Shown here: in pieces, positions 46,672 through 57,805 of the stretch
How the letters are laid out: every line of letters starts with the position of its first letter
Numbering within the stretch: position 1 is the stretch's first letter
NCBI RefSeq assembly: GCF_003096695.1
Contig: NZ_QEKY01000006.1
Location: forward strand, 98,718-162,717
Reading direction: 5' to 3'
DNA: 64,000 bases
From: Porphyromonas loveana
GTDB lineage: Bacteria > Bacteroidota > Bacteroidia > Bacteroidales > Porphyromonadaceae
Position numbers and translations under genes: made by a program
Notes under the pieces: model-generated
The model's database searches: none
Seen by the model: the letters and a program-made list of their open reading frames with translations, nothing else
What the model was told of the DNA's origin: nothing

Positions 46672-47088
46672 ATGACACAGAATAGCACCACTATCTCCGG
46701 CAAAGCCGTAGTGACAGCCGTAATCGTGATTCTAATTGCTATCGTAGGACTCATGTTCGGCCTGCCCAAGTACAATGTATGGCGTGCCGAGCAGGCCGGT
46801 AAGGCCGAGTTTTCCAAGGCCGAACAAAACAGAAGAATCAAAATCGAAGAAGCCAAAGCCAATCTCGAAGCCGAAAAGCTCAACGCCCAAGCTGAAATAG
46901 AAAGAGCCAAGGGCGCTGCCGAAGCCATCCGCATCGAGAACAACAGTATCACTCCCACCTACATCCAGTACCTCTGGGTGCGTCAGCAGAACAATCTGAA
47001 CGATAAGACAGTAATCTACGTACCTACGGAGACCAATCTCCCCCTGTTGGAAGCAGGTCGCATCGGCAACAAAGCCCCTCTATACTAA
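46672..47088 (+). CDS. Small membrane protein resembling the tail of SPFH (prohibitin/HflC) proteins
   Basis: The 138-residue protein has one transmembrane segment near the N-terminus (VVTAVIVILIAIVGLMFGL, about 13-31), then a Glu/Ala/Lys-rich coiled coil (about 45-88) and a conserved-looking end (TPTYIQYLWVRQQN, DKTVIYVPTETNLP). The end matches the C-terminal part of prohibitin-like SPFH proteins, but the globular SPFH domain itself is missing. The gene is 21 nt after rpiB and so part of the tkt operon. No function is known to me. Confidence 0.6.
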   Translation: MTQNSTTISGKAVVTAVIVILIAIVGLMFGLPKYNVWRAEQAGKAEFSKAEQNRRIKIEEAKANLEAEKLNAQAEIERAKGAAEAIRIENNSITPTYIQYLWVRQQNNLNDKTVIYVPTETNLPLLEAGRIGNKAPLY

Positions 47089-47113
47089 CTGTTCTGGTTT
47101 TTCAGACCCCTCG

Positions 47114-47142
47114 GGCGGCGCATCCTCATGGTTGTGCCGCCT
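47114..47142 (+). terminator. Terminator of the tkt-rpiB operon
   Basis: GGCGGCGCA pairs with TGTGCCGCC (one G-U), followed by TCTTTTAT. Confidence 0.75.
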
Positions 47143-47196
47143 CTTTTATATACATACACCAGACCTCCTCTGTGCTATACTCAACGCCGGCAAAAG

Positions 47197-47345
47197 GCGC
47201 CCCGTAATTGAGTAAAAACTCGCCCCATTTTCATTCTGTTTTGGCACCATTTTGAAAAGATTTATGCGCCATTTCAAAAAACTTTTGGCGCGACTTTGTA
47301 ATGGAATTTAGCGCCACCATTTATTCAATTCCTGCGCGAAAGAAG
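47197..47345 (+). repeat. GCGC-phased minisatellite, copy 4
   Basis: GCGC or GCCC/GCAC variants at 47197, 47222, 47244, 47266, 47288, 47311 and 47334; spacings 25, 22, 22, 22, 23, 23. The central three units closely match copies 3, 5 and 6. It lies between the tkt operon terminator and the thrS promoter. Confidence 0.85.
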
Positions 47346-47443
47346 AACGGGCGTTAGATTTAATACGAGACGATTGCTTAGGATGCATTTACTGGTGGAA
47401 TGTGCAACACTGAATAATGCACAATCGTATGGAGATATTATAG

Positions 47444-47451
47444 TACTTTTG
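47444..47451 (+). promoter_or_regulatory. Promoter -7 element for thrS
   Basis: TACTTTTG, 67 nt before the thrS ATG at 47519. I see no T-box or other specific aminoacyl-tRNA leader in this short leader. Confidence 0.65.
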
Positions 47452-47518
47452 CAGCTATACATATACATAGAGGATGATTGTATCCTCTTGCAAGTAGAGA
47501 AAATAGACAAATAGCGAT

Positions 47519-49480
<1,962 letters not shown>

Positions 49481-49549
49481 AGCTCTCCTCAATAAGCTAA
49501 CAACTTCTGTAAGAAACAAGGTAATAAACGATTCAAACAAGCATAAAGA

Positions 49550-49587
49550 GGGGGAGACCTATTATAAAAGGATACGGCTCCTCCCCC
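49550..49587 (+). promoter_or_regulatory. GC-rich hairpin in the infC leader
   Basis: GGGGGAG pairs with CTCCCCC around about 24 nt, ending 15 nt before the infC ATG. There is no T tail, so it is more likely a translational control structure than a terminator. Inference only. Confidence 0.4.
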
Positions 49588-49602
49588 ATTGAGACATCTT
49601 GA

Positions 49603-50208
49603 ATGGCAATTGACAAAACGAAGAATCAACACAGGATCAACGAAGCGATCCGAGTGAAAGAGGTACGCCTCGTAGGGGATAATGTGGAGCAGGGAGTGTA
49701 CAACATACAGGAAGCGCGACGCATTGCAGAGAACCAAGGCTTAGACCTGGTAGAGATTTCCCCTAATGCTGATCCTCCCGTATGTCGCGTTACCGACTAT
49801 CAGAAGTTTGTTTATCAGCTGAAGAAAAAGGCCAAAGAACAGAAGGCCAAGTCAGTTAAGATCGTTGTTAAGGAGATCCGGTTCGGCCCTCAAACAGACG
49901 ATCACGACTACAACTTCAAGCTGAAGCACGCCAAGGAGTTCTTGCAAGAAGGATCCAAGGTGAAGTCCTATGTATTCTTCCGTGGTCGCTCCATCCTTTT
50001 CAAAGAACAAGGCGAGGTATTGCTCCTCCGTTTTGCCAACGATTTGGAGGACTACGCACGAGTAGAACAGATGCCCATTTTGGAAGGCAAGCGCATGACT
50101 ATCATGCTCGCCCCCAAATCGACGACAAAAAAAGGACAGACTCCTCCCAAATCGCAGGCTGAAGCTCCCAAGGCTGCAGTCGCGGAAGAAGATAACGAAG
50201 CAGAATAA
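49603..50208 (+). CDS. infC: Translation initiation factor IF-3
   Basis: The 201-residue protein has the IF3 N-domain ([47 protein letters not shown], split by usual residues) and C-domain ([25 protein letters not shown]). The C-terminal 30 residues are a Pro/Ala/Lys-rich extension ending in EEDNEAE, longer than in E. coli. The start is ATG here, not the AUU used for IF3 autoregulation in enterobacteria. IF3 controls start-codon choice and subunit splitting. Confidence 0.96.
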   Translation: MAIDKTKNQHRINEAIRVKEVRLVGDNVEQGVYNIQEARRIAENQGLDLVEISPNADPPVCRVTDYQKFVYQLKKKAKEQKAKSVKIVVKEIRFGPQTDDHDYNFKLKHAKEFLQEGSKVKSYVFFRGRSILFKEQGEVLLLRFANDLEDYARVEQMPILEGKRMTIMLAPKSTTKKGQTPPKSQAEAPKAAVAEEDNEAE

Positions 50209-50304
50209 TAAAAAAAGAATCACCGGCCTCCGAGCCATGCAGTATGTGTATGGCCATAGAGATGGGTGTATAATCAAAGTGTTTAATAATAACAGTGTTG
50301 GAAA

Positions 50305-50502
50305 ATGCCTAAATTGAAGACTAACTCCGGTGCCAAAAAGAGGTTCGCCCTTACCGGAACAGGTAAAATCAAGCGTAAGCACGCTTTCAAGAGCCACATC
50401 TTGACAAAGAAAACGAAGAAACAAAAGCGTAACCTCACCAACTTCACTACGGTGAACAAGGTAGATGAAAACGCCGTAAAGCAACTCCTTTGTCTCAGAT
50501 AA
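50305..50502 (+). CDS. rpmI: 50S ribosomal protein L35
   Basis: The 65-residue basic protein has the L35 core [44 protein letters not shown]. It is placed between infC and rplT as usual; the gap to infC is 96 nt. Confidence 0.97.
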   Translation: MPKLKTNSGAKKRFALTGTGKIKRKHAFKSHILTKKTKKQKRNLTNFTTVNKVDENAVKQLLCLR

Positions 50503-50611
50503 GAACTCAAAGCGAACTAACAACGATTTTTTTTACAGAGAGGCACGCTCATAGTCAAGTGCTGACGCCACAAAGCCGAAGCCGCTGCCAATCAAAAAAA
50601 CAATTAGTATT

Positions 50612-50959
50612 ATGCCAAGATCAGTCAATCACGTTGCTTCACGAGCTAAACGCAAAAGAATTCTGAAGCTCACACGCGGGTATTTTGGTGCTCGTAAGAA
50701 TGTATGGACGGTTGCTAAGAATACGTGGGAGAAAGGTTTGACCTATGCCTACCGCGACCGTAAGAACAAAAAACGCAACTTCCGCGCCCTATGGATTCAG
50801 CGTATCAACGCTGCTGCTCGTCTGGAAGGAATGTCTTACTCTCGTCTGATGGGAGCACTCCATGCAAACGGTATCGAAATCAACCGCAAAGTTCTCGCTG
50901 ACTTAGCGATGAACCATCCCGAAGCTTTCAGAGCTATAGTAGCTAAAGTAAAGAACTAA
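50612..50959 (+). CDS. rplT: 50S ribosomal protein L20
   Basis: The 115-residue protein starts [20 protein letters not shown] and contains the L20 signature region ([27 protein letters not shown] in parts). L20 binds 23S rRNA early in assembly and in several bacteria also represses this operon by binding its mRNA. The 109-nt gap to rpmI would be the place to look for such a site. The operon ends in a strong hairpin. Confidence 0.97.
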   Translation: MPRSVNHVASRAKRKRILKLTRGYFGARKNVWTVAKNTWEKGLTYAYRDRKNKKRNFRALWIQRINAAARLEGMSYSRLMGALHANGIEINRKVLADLAMNHPEAFRAIVAKVKN

Positions 50960-50997
50960 GACTCTTCTCGTTATCCGAAATCAGGATAACTAACGAT

Positions 50998-51040
50998 AAG
51001 GAGGCCGCGCCGTATGAGAATTATGGTGCGGCCTCCTTTT
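50998..51040 (+). terminator. Terminator of the thrS-infC-rpmI-rplT unit
   Basis: AAGGAGGCCGC pairs with GCGGCCTCCTT, followed by TTATAT. Confidence 0.85.
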
Positions 51041-51207
51041 ATATCTGATATACTGATCGAGGGGAACAGGAGGATTTGACGTGAAGGACTGGTCTGGTTA
51101 GACAAAGGTCTGGACGAATTGGACTACGAGAAGGAGTGCCATTCGCGTTAAACTCCACATCCATTTTTGAGATTGGACACAGGGGCATTACTTGTTTGCA
51201 GACAAAA

Positions 51208-51256
51208 AATGGCCGCTCATACTATCCCACGGAGGGGAATCGTATGAGCGACCATT
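51208..51256 (-). terminator. Terminator of mutA-mutB
   Basis: On the minus strand AATGGTCGCTCATAC pairs with GTATGAGCGGCCATT (one G-U), followed by TTTTTG. The mismatch is a stable G-U only in the minus-strand RNA, so the element is directional. Confidence 0.85.
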
Positions 51257-51285
51257 GCAAAGAGGGTTCCGAATAAGGGAATAGA

Positions 51286-53433
51286 CTATTCTTCCAAGAG
51301 GATTTCCAGCACCTTGGCTGCCGAATAAGCGACCGGAGTACCAGGACCAAAGATGGCTGCTACACCTGCATTATAGAGGAACTCGTAGTCCTGCGCAGGG
51401 ATAACGCCACCGGCTGTCACGAGGATGTCGGGGCGGCCGAGCTTTTCTAGTTCAGCAATAACCTGAGGAATCAAGGTCTTATGACCTGCCGCCAGAGAGG
51501 AAACGCCCATGACATGCACGTCGTTTTCGACAGCTTGGCGAGCTGCCTCTTCCGGAGTCTGGAACAAAGGACCCATATCCACATCGAAGCCACAGTCGGC
51601 ATAGCCTGTAGCTACCACCTTGGCTCCGCGATCATGTCCGTCCTGACCCATTTTGGCTATCATGATACGTGGCTGACGACCTTCTTTCTTCGCAAACTGT
51701 TCGGCCAATTCCTTGGCATGAGTGAAGTCTTTGTCTTCTCCTGATTCTGATGAGTACACGCCTGAAATAGTTCTGATTACTGCTTTATATCTTCCTACAA
51801 TCGTTTCGCACGCATCGGAGATTTCTCCCAATGATGCACGTAGTCCGGCCGCTTTCACGGCGAGGTCAAGGAGGTTACCCTCTCCTGTCTCCACACACTT
51901 GGTGATAGCTGCCAACGCTTCCTTCACGGCAGATTCGTCGCGGTGAGCACGCAGTTCTCCGAGACGCTCGATCTGCTGATTGCGCACGGCTGTATTGTCA
52001 ATCTCTAAAATATCAATGGGATCTTCCTTCGGCAAACGATACTTGTTCACACCTACGATAACCTGCTGATGCGAGTCGATACGAGCCTGCGTACGTGCTG
52101 CAGCTTCTTCGATACGCAGTTTGGGAAGACCGGTCTCAATGGCCTTAGCCATTCCACCCATCTCCTGAACTTCTTGGATCAGCGTCCAAGCCTTGTGCAC
52201 GAGTTCGTTGGTCAAGCTTTCTACATAGTATGAGCCTCCCCAAGGATCGATCTCCTTGCACACGAGCGTCTCTTCCTGGATATAAATCTGCGTATTACGA
52301 GCAATACGAGCCGAGAAGTCGGTGGGCAAAGCAATAGCTTCGTCCAAAGCATTGGTGTGCAGAGACTGCGTATGTCCCAATGCAGCGGCCATAGCTTCGA
52401 TACAGGTACGTCCCACGTTGTTGAACGGATCTTGCTCTGTCAACGACCAACCAGAGGTCTGGCAGTGCGTACGCAGAGCCAACGACTTGGGATTCTTCGC
52501 GCCGAAGCTCTTGACGATTTTGGCCCAAAGGAGACGTGCAGCACGCATCTTGGCAATCTCCATGAAGTGGTTCACGCCGATAGCCCAGAAGAAAGAAAGA
52601 CGGGGGGCGAATGCATCTACGTCAATGCCAGCATCGATACCGGCCTTGAGGTACTGCATACCGTCCGCCAACGTGTAAGCCATCTCGATGTCGGCGGTAG
52701 CACCTGCCTCCTGCATATGGTAGCCGGAGATAGATATCGAGTTGAACTTGGGCATATTCTGCGAGGTGTACTCGAAGATGTCGGCAATAATCCGCATGGA
52801 GAATTCGGGCGGATAGATATAAGTGTTACGTACCATGAACTCCTTGAGGATGTCGTTCTGGATGGTCCCTGCCATCTCTTCGAGCTTGGCACCTTGCTCC
52901 AAACCTGCATTGATGTAGAAAGCCAATACGGGAAGAACGGCACCGTTCATCGTCATGGACACGGACATTTTGTTCAGAGGAATACCGTCGAAGAGAACCT
53001 TCATGTCCTCCAATGAGCAGATGGATACGCCGGCCTTACCCACGTCGCCCACCACACGAGAGTGGTCGGCATCGTAGCCGCGGTGAGTAGCCAAGTCGAA
53101 AGCTACCGACAGACCCTTTTGGCCGGAAGCCAAGTTGCGACGGTAGAAAGCATTGGACTCTTCGGCCGTAGAAAACCCGGCATACTGACGGATAGTCCAC
53201 GGACGCATGGGATACATACCGCTATAGGGTCCTCTGAGGAAAGGAGGCAAACCGGACACATAGTCGAGGTGCTCCATACCTTCGAGGTCATCCTTGGTAT
53301 AGACGGGTTTCACCATGATTTGCTCCGGTGTACGCCAATCGGCTGCAATGCCTTGCTCTGCTGCCCAGCTTGTGGCATCCTGAGCCACAAAACCGGCAGA
53401 CTTGATATTGATGTCTTTATAATTAGGTTTCAT
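51286..53433 (-). CDS. mutB: Methylmalonyl-CoA mutase, catalytic large subunit
   Basis: The 715-residue protein has the TIM-barrel substrate domain ([25 protein letters not shown], split by usual residues, near 75; [10 protein letters not shown] near 241) and a C-terminal B12 domain with the cobalt-ligand motif [12 protein letters not shown] near 605, then SSLAAGH and TAGGVIP. It interconverts succinyl-CoA and methylmalonyl-CoA using adenosylcobalamin, a step in propionate formation. It lies 29 nt downstream of mutA. Confidence 0.97.
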   Translation of the reverse strand: MKPNYKDINIKSAGFVAQDATSWAAEQGIAADWRTPEQIMVKPVYTKDDLEGMEHLDYVSGLPPFLRGPYSGMYPMRPWTIRQYAGFSTAEESNAFYRRNLASGQKGLSVAFDLATHRGYDADHSRVVGDVGKAGVSICSLEDMKVLFDGIPLNKMSVSMTMNGAVLPVLAFYINAGLEQGAKLEEMAGTIQNDILKEFMVRNTYIYPPEFSMRIIADIFEYTSQNMPKFNSISISGYHMQEAGATADIEMAYTLADGMQYLKAGIDAGIDVDAFAPRLSFFWAIGVNHFMEIAKMRAARLLWAKIVKSFGAKNPKSLALRTHCQTSGWSLTEQDPFNNVGRTCIEAMAAALGHTQSLHTNALDEAIALPTDFSARIARNTQIYIQEETLVCKEIDPWGGSYYVESLTNELVHKAWTLIQEVQEMGGMAKAIETGLPKLRIEEAAARTQARIDSHQQVIVGVNKYRLPKEDPIDILEIDNTAVRNQQIERLGELRAHRDESAVKEALAAITKCVETGEGNLLDLAVKAAGLRASLGEISDACETIVGRYKAVIRTISGVYSSESGEDKDFTHAKELAEQFAKKEGRQPRIMIAKMGQDGHDRGAKVVATGYADCGFDVDMGPLFQTPEEAARQAVENDVHVMGVSSLAAGHKTLIPQVIAELEKLGRPDILVTAGGVIPAQDYEFLYNAGVAAIFGPGTPVAYSAAKVLEILLEE

Positions 53434-53462
53434 CTTTTGATTCTGTTGCTTGTGGATGGATA

Positions 53463-55319
53463 TTAGCGGATGCCAAACTTATCATTGAACGCGCGGAGAG
53501 TTTCCAGCACGTTCGATTTCACGTGTATGTAGTTCTTGATACCCTTGGCTTCGAGCTCCGGTGTACAAGCGGGAGCACCTGCCACCACAAACTCAGCGCG
53601 ACCAGCGAGATACTCGAATGCTGCAGGAGCATACTCGGCATACTCGTCGTCGCTGGAGCAGAGCACCACGATGTCGGCTTTGGCAGCAAGGGCCGCGTCC
53701 ACGCCTTCCTCTACGGTCTTGAAGCCCAAGTTGTCAATGAGTTTATATCCTGCGCAGGCAAAGAAATTGCAGGAGAACTGTGAGCGAGCCAGGCGCATGG
53801 CCAGATTGCCGATGGTGAGCATGAAGACTACAGGCGTCTTGCCACTCTTCTCTGTGGAGAGACGCAATGCCTCAAATTCCGATGCACCGCGACTGAAGTC
53901 GAGCGGCTCAATGGACTTGACGCAACCACATTCATGTTCGCCGCCGTCGAGCGTGATCTTGCTGCCGGCCACTTCCGTAAAGTTGGGGAACTGATTGGTG
54001 CCGAGGAAAATCTCGCGACGTGTAGCCACAGACTGGTGACGCTTCTTGTTGCTCGCATTGACGGCAGCCTGAACCATACCGGCTTCGGCAGCCTGTGTGA
54101 AGCCTCCGGCCTCTTCGACAGAGAGGAAGAGCTTCCATGCTTCGGCGGCGATGGAGTCAGTCAGCGTCTCGATGTAGTAAGAACCCGCAGAGGGGTCGAT
54201 AACCTTGTCGAAGTGGCATTCTTCTTTGAGGAGAAGCTGCTGATTGCGGGCGATACGCTCCGAGAAGTCATCGCTATGTTGGTAAGTAACATCGAAGGGC
54301 TGCACCGTGATAGAGTCCACGCCACCGATGGCAGCAGACATAGCTTCGGTCTGTGTACGAAGCAGGTTCACGTGAGCATCGAATATGGACTTGTTCCAGA
54401 AAGAAGTCGTAGCATGCTGGTGAATCTTGGCCGTTTCGTTCTTGTATTGGTCTCCATAGGAGCCTACAATCTCAGCCCACAGCCAGCGGGCAGCACGGAA
54501 TTTGGCAATCTCCATGAAATAGTTGGAGCCGATGCCAAAGTTGAATTTGATACGCGAGGCGATTTCTTCCGGCTTATAACCTGCATCGGTCATCTTGTCA
54601 AGGAATTCAGCACCCCAGGCGAGGGCATAACCCAGCTCCTGCGTGATGAATGCTCCCGCGTCGGAGAGATTACAAGCATTGACATTGAGCACACGGAAAG
54701 CCGGCAATCCTTTGGCAGCTTCCATAACCTCAGCAGCCATCTTCACCCAGTCAGGGTGGGACACACCGCGCACGAGCTGCTTCTTGAAGGGGTCGTAGCT
54801 CACAGAGCCTCGACACTTGGTCACATCGGCACCCACACTATTGAAATAAGCGGCGATGAGAGGGAGCAATTCGGCTGCTCGTGTGATGCAGCAGCTAAAG
54901 TTCAGTTCCACAGCCGTAGGCTCTATCCCCTTGAGCAGAGCAGCCAAAGCCTCAGCGTTGATGTGAATTTTCTTCAAAGAGAAACCCAACGAATCAACAC
55001 CCTTGTTGAGCAGGTCAAGAGCTTTTTCGTTGGCTTCTGCCACGTTCTCACCGACTACAATGTCTTGGCGCACAAGCCACTCATTGTTCATTCGGGTCGA
55101 ACGCACATAAGGATATTCGTTGGGCAGAGACGTAGTCGTCTTCAGCTCCTGAATGTCCTCTCTGCGATAGAACGGATTGACGTCGAAACCTTCGTTCGTT
55201 CGCCAAATAAGCCGCTTCTCGAATGAGGCGCCTTTGAGGTCGGCCGTGATCTTTTCTACCCAGGCTTCTGCCGATATGGGCGGAAACTCCGAGAAGAGCT
55301 TTTGTTTTTCTTTTGCCAT
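53463..55319 (-). CDS. mutA: Methylmalonyl-CoA mutase, small subunit
   Basis: The 618-residue protein is the same fold as MutB but its C-terminal domain lacks the cobalt-binding DxHxxG motif, as expected for the non-catalytic beta subunit. N-terminal [22 protein letters not shown] and the barrel segments [18 protein letters not shown] and [18 protein letters not shown] support the call. It forms a heterodimer with MutB. First gene of the pair, 64 nt downstream of a TACTTTTG element. Confidence 0.95.
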   Translation of the reverse strand: MAKEKQKLFSEFPPISAEAWVEKITADLKGASFEKRLIWRTNEGFDVNPFYRREDIQELKTTTSLPNEYPYVRSTRMNNEWLVRQDIVVGENVAEANEKALDLLNKGVDSLGFSLKKIHINAEALAALLKGIEPTAVELNFSCCITRAAELLPLIAAYFNSVGADVTKCRGSVSYDPFKKQLVRGVSHPDWVKMAAEVMEAAKGLPAFRVLNVNACNLSDAGAFITQELGYALAWGAEFLDKMTDAGYKPEEIASRIKFNFGIGSNYFMEIAKFRAARWLWAEIVGSYGDQYKNETAKIHQHATTSFWNKSIFDAHVNLLRTQTEAMSAAIGGVDSITVQPFDVTYQHSDDFSERIARNQQLLLKEECHFDKVIDPSAGSYYIETLTDSIAAEAWKLFLSVEEAGGFTQAAEAGMVQAAVNASNKKRHQSVATRREIFLGTNQFPNFTEVAGSKITLDGGEHECGCVKSIEPLDFSRGASEFEALRLSTEKSGKTPVVFMLTIGNLAMRLARSQFSCNFFACAGYKLIDNLGFKTVEEGVDAALAAKADIVVLCSSDDEYAEYAPAAFEYLAGRAEFVVAGAPACTPELEAKGIKNYIHVKSNVLETLRAFNDKFGIR

Positions 55320-55382
55320 AATTTTGAAAGAGTGAATATTGTGATTCTATTTTGTACCGACTGTCTTCCTTGTCGTAACTAA

Positions 55383-55390
55383 CAAAAGTA
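55383..55390 (-). promoter_or_regulatory. Promoter -7 element for mutA-mutB
   Basis: TACTTTTG on the minus strand, 64 nt before the mutA ATG. No cobalamin riboswitch is visible in the short leader. The stretch from here to repeat copy 5 (55391-55576) holds no supported gene. Confidence 0.6.
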
Positions 55391-55576
55391 AGCTATTTTA
55401 CCTGTATGTTGTACAAACAATGGCACAGATTCCACTTTCGAGTGCAGGACATTGCTTGGATAAACTCCTATTTTTATTCATGTGACATCACCCTCATCCC
55501 CCAAAAGTACCGCGGTGGGAGTTTGGCACAAGGAGCTTGCACAAAGGGAAAGATGGCTGTCTTTTCTTCCGGAAAC

Positions 55577-55740
55577 GCGCCACAAACCGGCAGAAATATG
55601 CCCCGTATTCAAGTGAAAACTCGCGCCATTTTCATTTCGTTTTGGCGTCATTTCAGAAAAATTTATGCGCCAAATCGAAAAATTTTTGGTGCGAGTTTGG
55701 GATAAGATTTGGCGCCATAGCTTCTTCGCTTTCAGCGCAA
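55577..55740 (+). repeat. GCGC-phased minisatellite, copy 5
   Basis: GCGC or GCCC/GCGT/GTGC variants at 55577, 55600, 55623, 55645, 55667, 55689, 55712 and 55735; spacings 23, 23, 22, 22, 22, 23, 23. It lies 5' of the mutA-mutB promoter and beyond the 3' end of mscS. Confidence 0.87.
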
Positions 55741-55816
55741 GAAATAAAGTGAGAGGGGAGGTCAGAGCAGTCAGAGACACAATGGAGCGGTCAGACTATT
55801 CGGACGGATAAAAGAC

Positions 55817-55851
55817 ACTGCCCCGCCGAAGCATATCTTCGACGAGGCAGT
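55817..55851 (-). terminator. Terminator of the relA/spoT-mscS unit
   Basis: On the minus strand ACTGCCTCGTCGAAG pairs with CTTCGGCGGGGCAGT (two G-U), followed by GTCTTTTATC. The pairing is good only in minus-strand RNA. Confidence 0.8.
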
Positions 55852-55877
55852 AATGTCAGGAGCGTAAGAGCTGATGG

Positions 55878-57782
55878 CTATGATTCGGGCGTGGTGCGCT
55901 CCACCTTGATGCCCTCGGGACGATAGCCTGCAGGGATATCTTCGGGGTGAAGCGTCACATGGTTACCGTCGCGATGAGCAAAGTAGTGGGGAGACATGAT
56001 CTCTATACCGTGAGCGCTACACACATCCTGCATATTGGCATACACCTCGGAGTAAACGCCGGCTTGGGCATTGGCCTCATGGGTGTAAACGCAAAGGTGA
56101 TACTCCACGGAGAAGTCTCCCAGCGACTTCTGCCAAACGAATGGCTTGGGAGTCTGCTGTACCCGACTGCTGCGTTGGGCAGCCTCGATGAGAGCCGCCT
56201 CCACTTTCTGCCAAGGCACATCGTAACCGATGGTCACGGGCAGGGTCAGGATAAGTCCGGGATCGTGTGAGAAGGTGCTGTAGTTCACCGTATTGTTAGA
56301 GAGTATGGACGAATTGGGAATAGTAATTTCTTCGTTCGTCACGGTTTTAAGACGTGTCACGAGGAGAGTTTTTTCGATGACGTCGCCCGAAATATCCCCG
56401 ATCTTGATCCGATCACCTATCTTAAATGGGCGCATGTAGGTGATCACCAATCCGGCAACGATATTAGAGATCGCAGAAGACGAGCCGAAGGAAACGAGAA
56501 TACCGAGGAAAACTGAGACTCCCTTGAACACCTCCGACTCCGATCCTGGCAGATAGGGAAAGATAATGATCAGACCGAAAGCATAGATCAGCGTCCGCAG
56601 AATAGCGAAAGTCGGGTGTGCCCAGTCGGCATGAAAGCCGTTGATCTTCAATTTTCCCTGTTCAATTTCCGTGAAAATGTATCGAATAGCGCGCAAGAGG
56701 TAACGTATCACAAGGCAAATGACGATGACCGTTGCCAACTTGGGCAGGTATTGCCAGAATGAACTGGAGATCTTTTTGAGCGGAGTAAGGAACAGGTCGA
56801 AAATGGCTTCTGACCAACCACGAGTGAAAGGAAAGATGCTGAAGATGATGGGAACCACGAGGAAAAGCAGGAGGATAATCATGAGCCACCGCAGGATGTT
56901 GAGCGCACGGACCAAGAGCATACCGGCCTGTTCGGCATTGATGAAGGTATAGTCTTTGTAGTGGAAGCTCCGGAACCAATGTTGTTTCTTCTCATTGATA
57001 TGCGTGGATATGCGACGGAACAGTCGCCTGATGCCGAAAATCATGAATGAGATAACTACGATAACCAATATCATCAGGCCGATGCGTAAGAGCATACGAG
57101 AGAAGCTATTTTCCTGACGGGCATGACGTATCGACTCAGCTATGCGACCTCTATAGTCTTCGGCAAGCTTTTGCACGGAGGTATTATCCCACAGCGCATC
57201 GTCCTCACGTATGCTCATGACAACGAAATCGCCATACATGATGTCCGAGAAAGTGTCATGATGATAGACGGACAACGAGTCAGGATTCATGAAATCATCC
57301 TCATACAACTTAGCAATCCGTTCGGACACAGCCTCAGCTCGTTCACGAGGCATATAAGAACCGATCCGAGTGTATATCACCATGACCGTATCTTGTAGGG
57401 CACCCAGCACTGGCCAACCCACTGCCTTGCTCCGCATGGATTCGATCTCGGCTTTACGCTTGAGGTTGCGCTGCTCCTCCTTTTGTTTGAGAGCTTCGAT
57501 CTCTCGAAGAATGTCCTCCTTCTTTAGATTGTCTGTGGTCTTGAGCGTTGCCAACTGCTGCATGAGAGCCTCGCGGTTGATCGAATCGGCCCGCCGCACA
57601 GAGTCCGTCTCGTGGAGACGACGCTGGAAGTCTGCGAGGAGTTGTCTGTTGACAGAATCTTGTTTGATAGCGACCTCTTCTGCTGCGATCTCCTGCTGCG
57701 ATGCAGCTTCTTTCTGGGCGTAGCTTGACGTCGAGAGAAAGAAGGCAAGAAGGAGTAACGGGAAAATTCTAACAAGAGACAT
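55878..57782 (-). CDS. MscS-family mechanosensitive channel with long periplasmic N-terminal region
   Basis: The 634-residue protein has a signal peptide (MSLVRIFPLLLLAFFLSTSSYAQ), a helical, probably coiled-coil region (about 24-115, many Glu/Lys/Arg/Gln), a further periplasmic segment, then about four transmembrane helices (230-250, 290-312, 345-365, 400-425) and the MscS pore helix and beta domain (SNIVAGLVITYMRPFKIGDRIKIGDISGDVIEKTLLVTRLKT in parts, about 440-490). It would release solutes on hypo-osmotic shock. It starts 23 nt after relA/spoT, in the same transcription unit. Confidence 0.9.
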   Translation of the reverse strand: MSLVRIFPLLLLAFFLSTSSYAQKEAASQQEIAAEEVAIKQDSVNRQLLADFQRRLHETDSVRRADSINREALMQQLATLKTTDNLKKEDILREIEALKQKEEQRNLKRKAEIESMRSKAVGWPVLGALQDTVMVIYTRIGSYMPRERAEAVSERIAKLYEDDFMNPDSLSVYHHDTFSDIMYGDFVVMSIREDDALWDNTSVQKLAEDYRGRIAESIRHARQENSFSRMLLRIGLMILVIVVISFMIFGIRRLFRRISTHINEKKQHWFRSFHYKDYTFINAEQAGMLLVRALNILRWLMIILLLFLVVPIIFSIFPFTRGWSEAIFDLFLTPLKKISSSFWQYLPKLATVIVICLVIRYLLRAIRYIFTEIEQGKLKINGFHADWAHPTFAILRTLIYAFGLIIIFPYLPGSESEVFKGVSVFLGILVSFGSSSAISNIVAGLVITYMRPFKIGDRIKIGDISGDVIEKTLLVTRLKTVTNEEITIPNSSILSNNTVNYSTFSHDPGLILTLPVTIGYDVPWQKVEAALIEAAQRSSRVQQTPKPFVWQKSLGDFSVEYHLCVYTHEANAQAGVYSEVYANMQDVCSAHGIEIMSPHYFAHRDGNHVTLHPEDIPAGYRPEGIKVERTTPES

Positions 57783-57805
57783 AGGATTTGGGCTTTTTTG
57801 AGCTG

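Noticed and set aside
49550..49587. GC-rich hairpin before infC as a terminator
   Set aside because: No T run follows it and it ends close to the infC start; listed as a leader structure only.
53934..55226. Long plus-strand frame opposite mutA
   Set aside because: Shadow of the mutA reading frame; no recognisable protein motif.
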